DNA from: DASYAE01 sp036501535
Lineage (GTDB): Bacteria > Actinomycetota > Actinomycetes > Streptomycetales > Catenulisporaceae
NCBI GenBank assembly: GCA_036501535.1
Contig: DASYAE010000258.1
Location: 1 to 14,461, forward strand
Length of the DNA stretch: 14,461 nt
Direction: 5' to 3'
The position numbers were made by a program, and so were the translations under genes. Positions 14,414 to 14,461 of this stretch are shown one piece after another; positions within the stretch are counted from its first letter, which is position 1; every line of letters begins with the position of its first letter. Under the pieces are notes generated by a model. The model worked only from the letters and a program-made list of their open reading frames with translations, had not been told where the DNA came from and did no database searches.

Positions 14414-14461
14414 ATCTGCGTCGACCCGCCTGAACGGCGAAGGCGGCGCGGTCCGGCGGCG

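Noticed and set aside
13141..14433. 430-codon plus-strand open frame opposite manC
   Set aside because: Antisense shadow of manC without recognisable domains.

Overview
The window is high-GC DNA with strong G/C preference at third codon positions, frequent GTG and TTG starts, and two genes that look leaderless (a TAnnnT box about 6 nt before the start). Gene content (GDP-mannose pyrophosphorylase, alpha-methylacyl-CoA racemase, a PepN-type aminopeptidase, an MpaB/DUF2236 protein) points to an actinomycete of the broad Streptomyces/Catenulispora type. The genus cannot be read from this sequence.

Left end (1-1736): the edge of a decayed integrated element. The possible 3' end of an unidentified gene is followed by a large serine recombinase that has lost its N-terminal catalytic part. 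The recombinase stop codon lies inside the 3' end of a tRNA-Leu(GAG) gene on the opposite strand, so the tRNA 3' end is the probable attachment site.

Region 1737-2081 (about 345 nt) has no convincing gene. It holds two G-quadruplex-type G-run clusters and a degenerate array of about five 17-bp units with a GCACTGTGCAT core. A TTG-started cytoplasmic L-asparaginase follows.

Region 3129-7823: a predicted 15-codon leader ORF is joined by a GTGA stop/start to a GT-C-like polytopic membrane protein. That gene overlaps an MpaB/DUF2236 oxygenase-family gene by 44 nt. The MpaB gene converges on, and overlaps by 56 nt, a minus-strand SCO1/SenC-type copper chaperone. A rhomboid-like membrane protein starts divergently from the chaperone gene.

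Region 7883-9103: a GT1-family glycosyltransferase, apparently leaderless, with a linker of unusual codon use. It ends in a perfect 11-bp hairpin and a tandem 33-bp duplication that separate it from convergent pepN.

Right part (9214-14298), all minus strand: manC (GDP-mannose supply), an alpha-methylacyl-CoA racemase with its own leaderless-type promoter, then pepN. Gaps of 121-143 nt, hairpins and separate promoter-like signals suggest three independent housekeeping units rather than one operon.

I see no defence system, CRISPR array, biosynthetic megacluster or complete mobile element. The most notable items are the recombinase/tRNA junction, the phased repeats before the asparaginase gene, the coupled leader ORF, the odd linker in the glycosyltransferase, and the duplication whose copies differ only by transitions.
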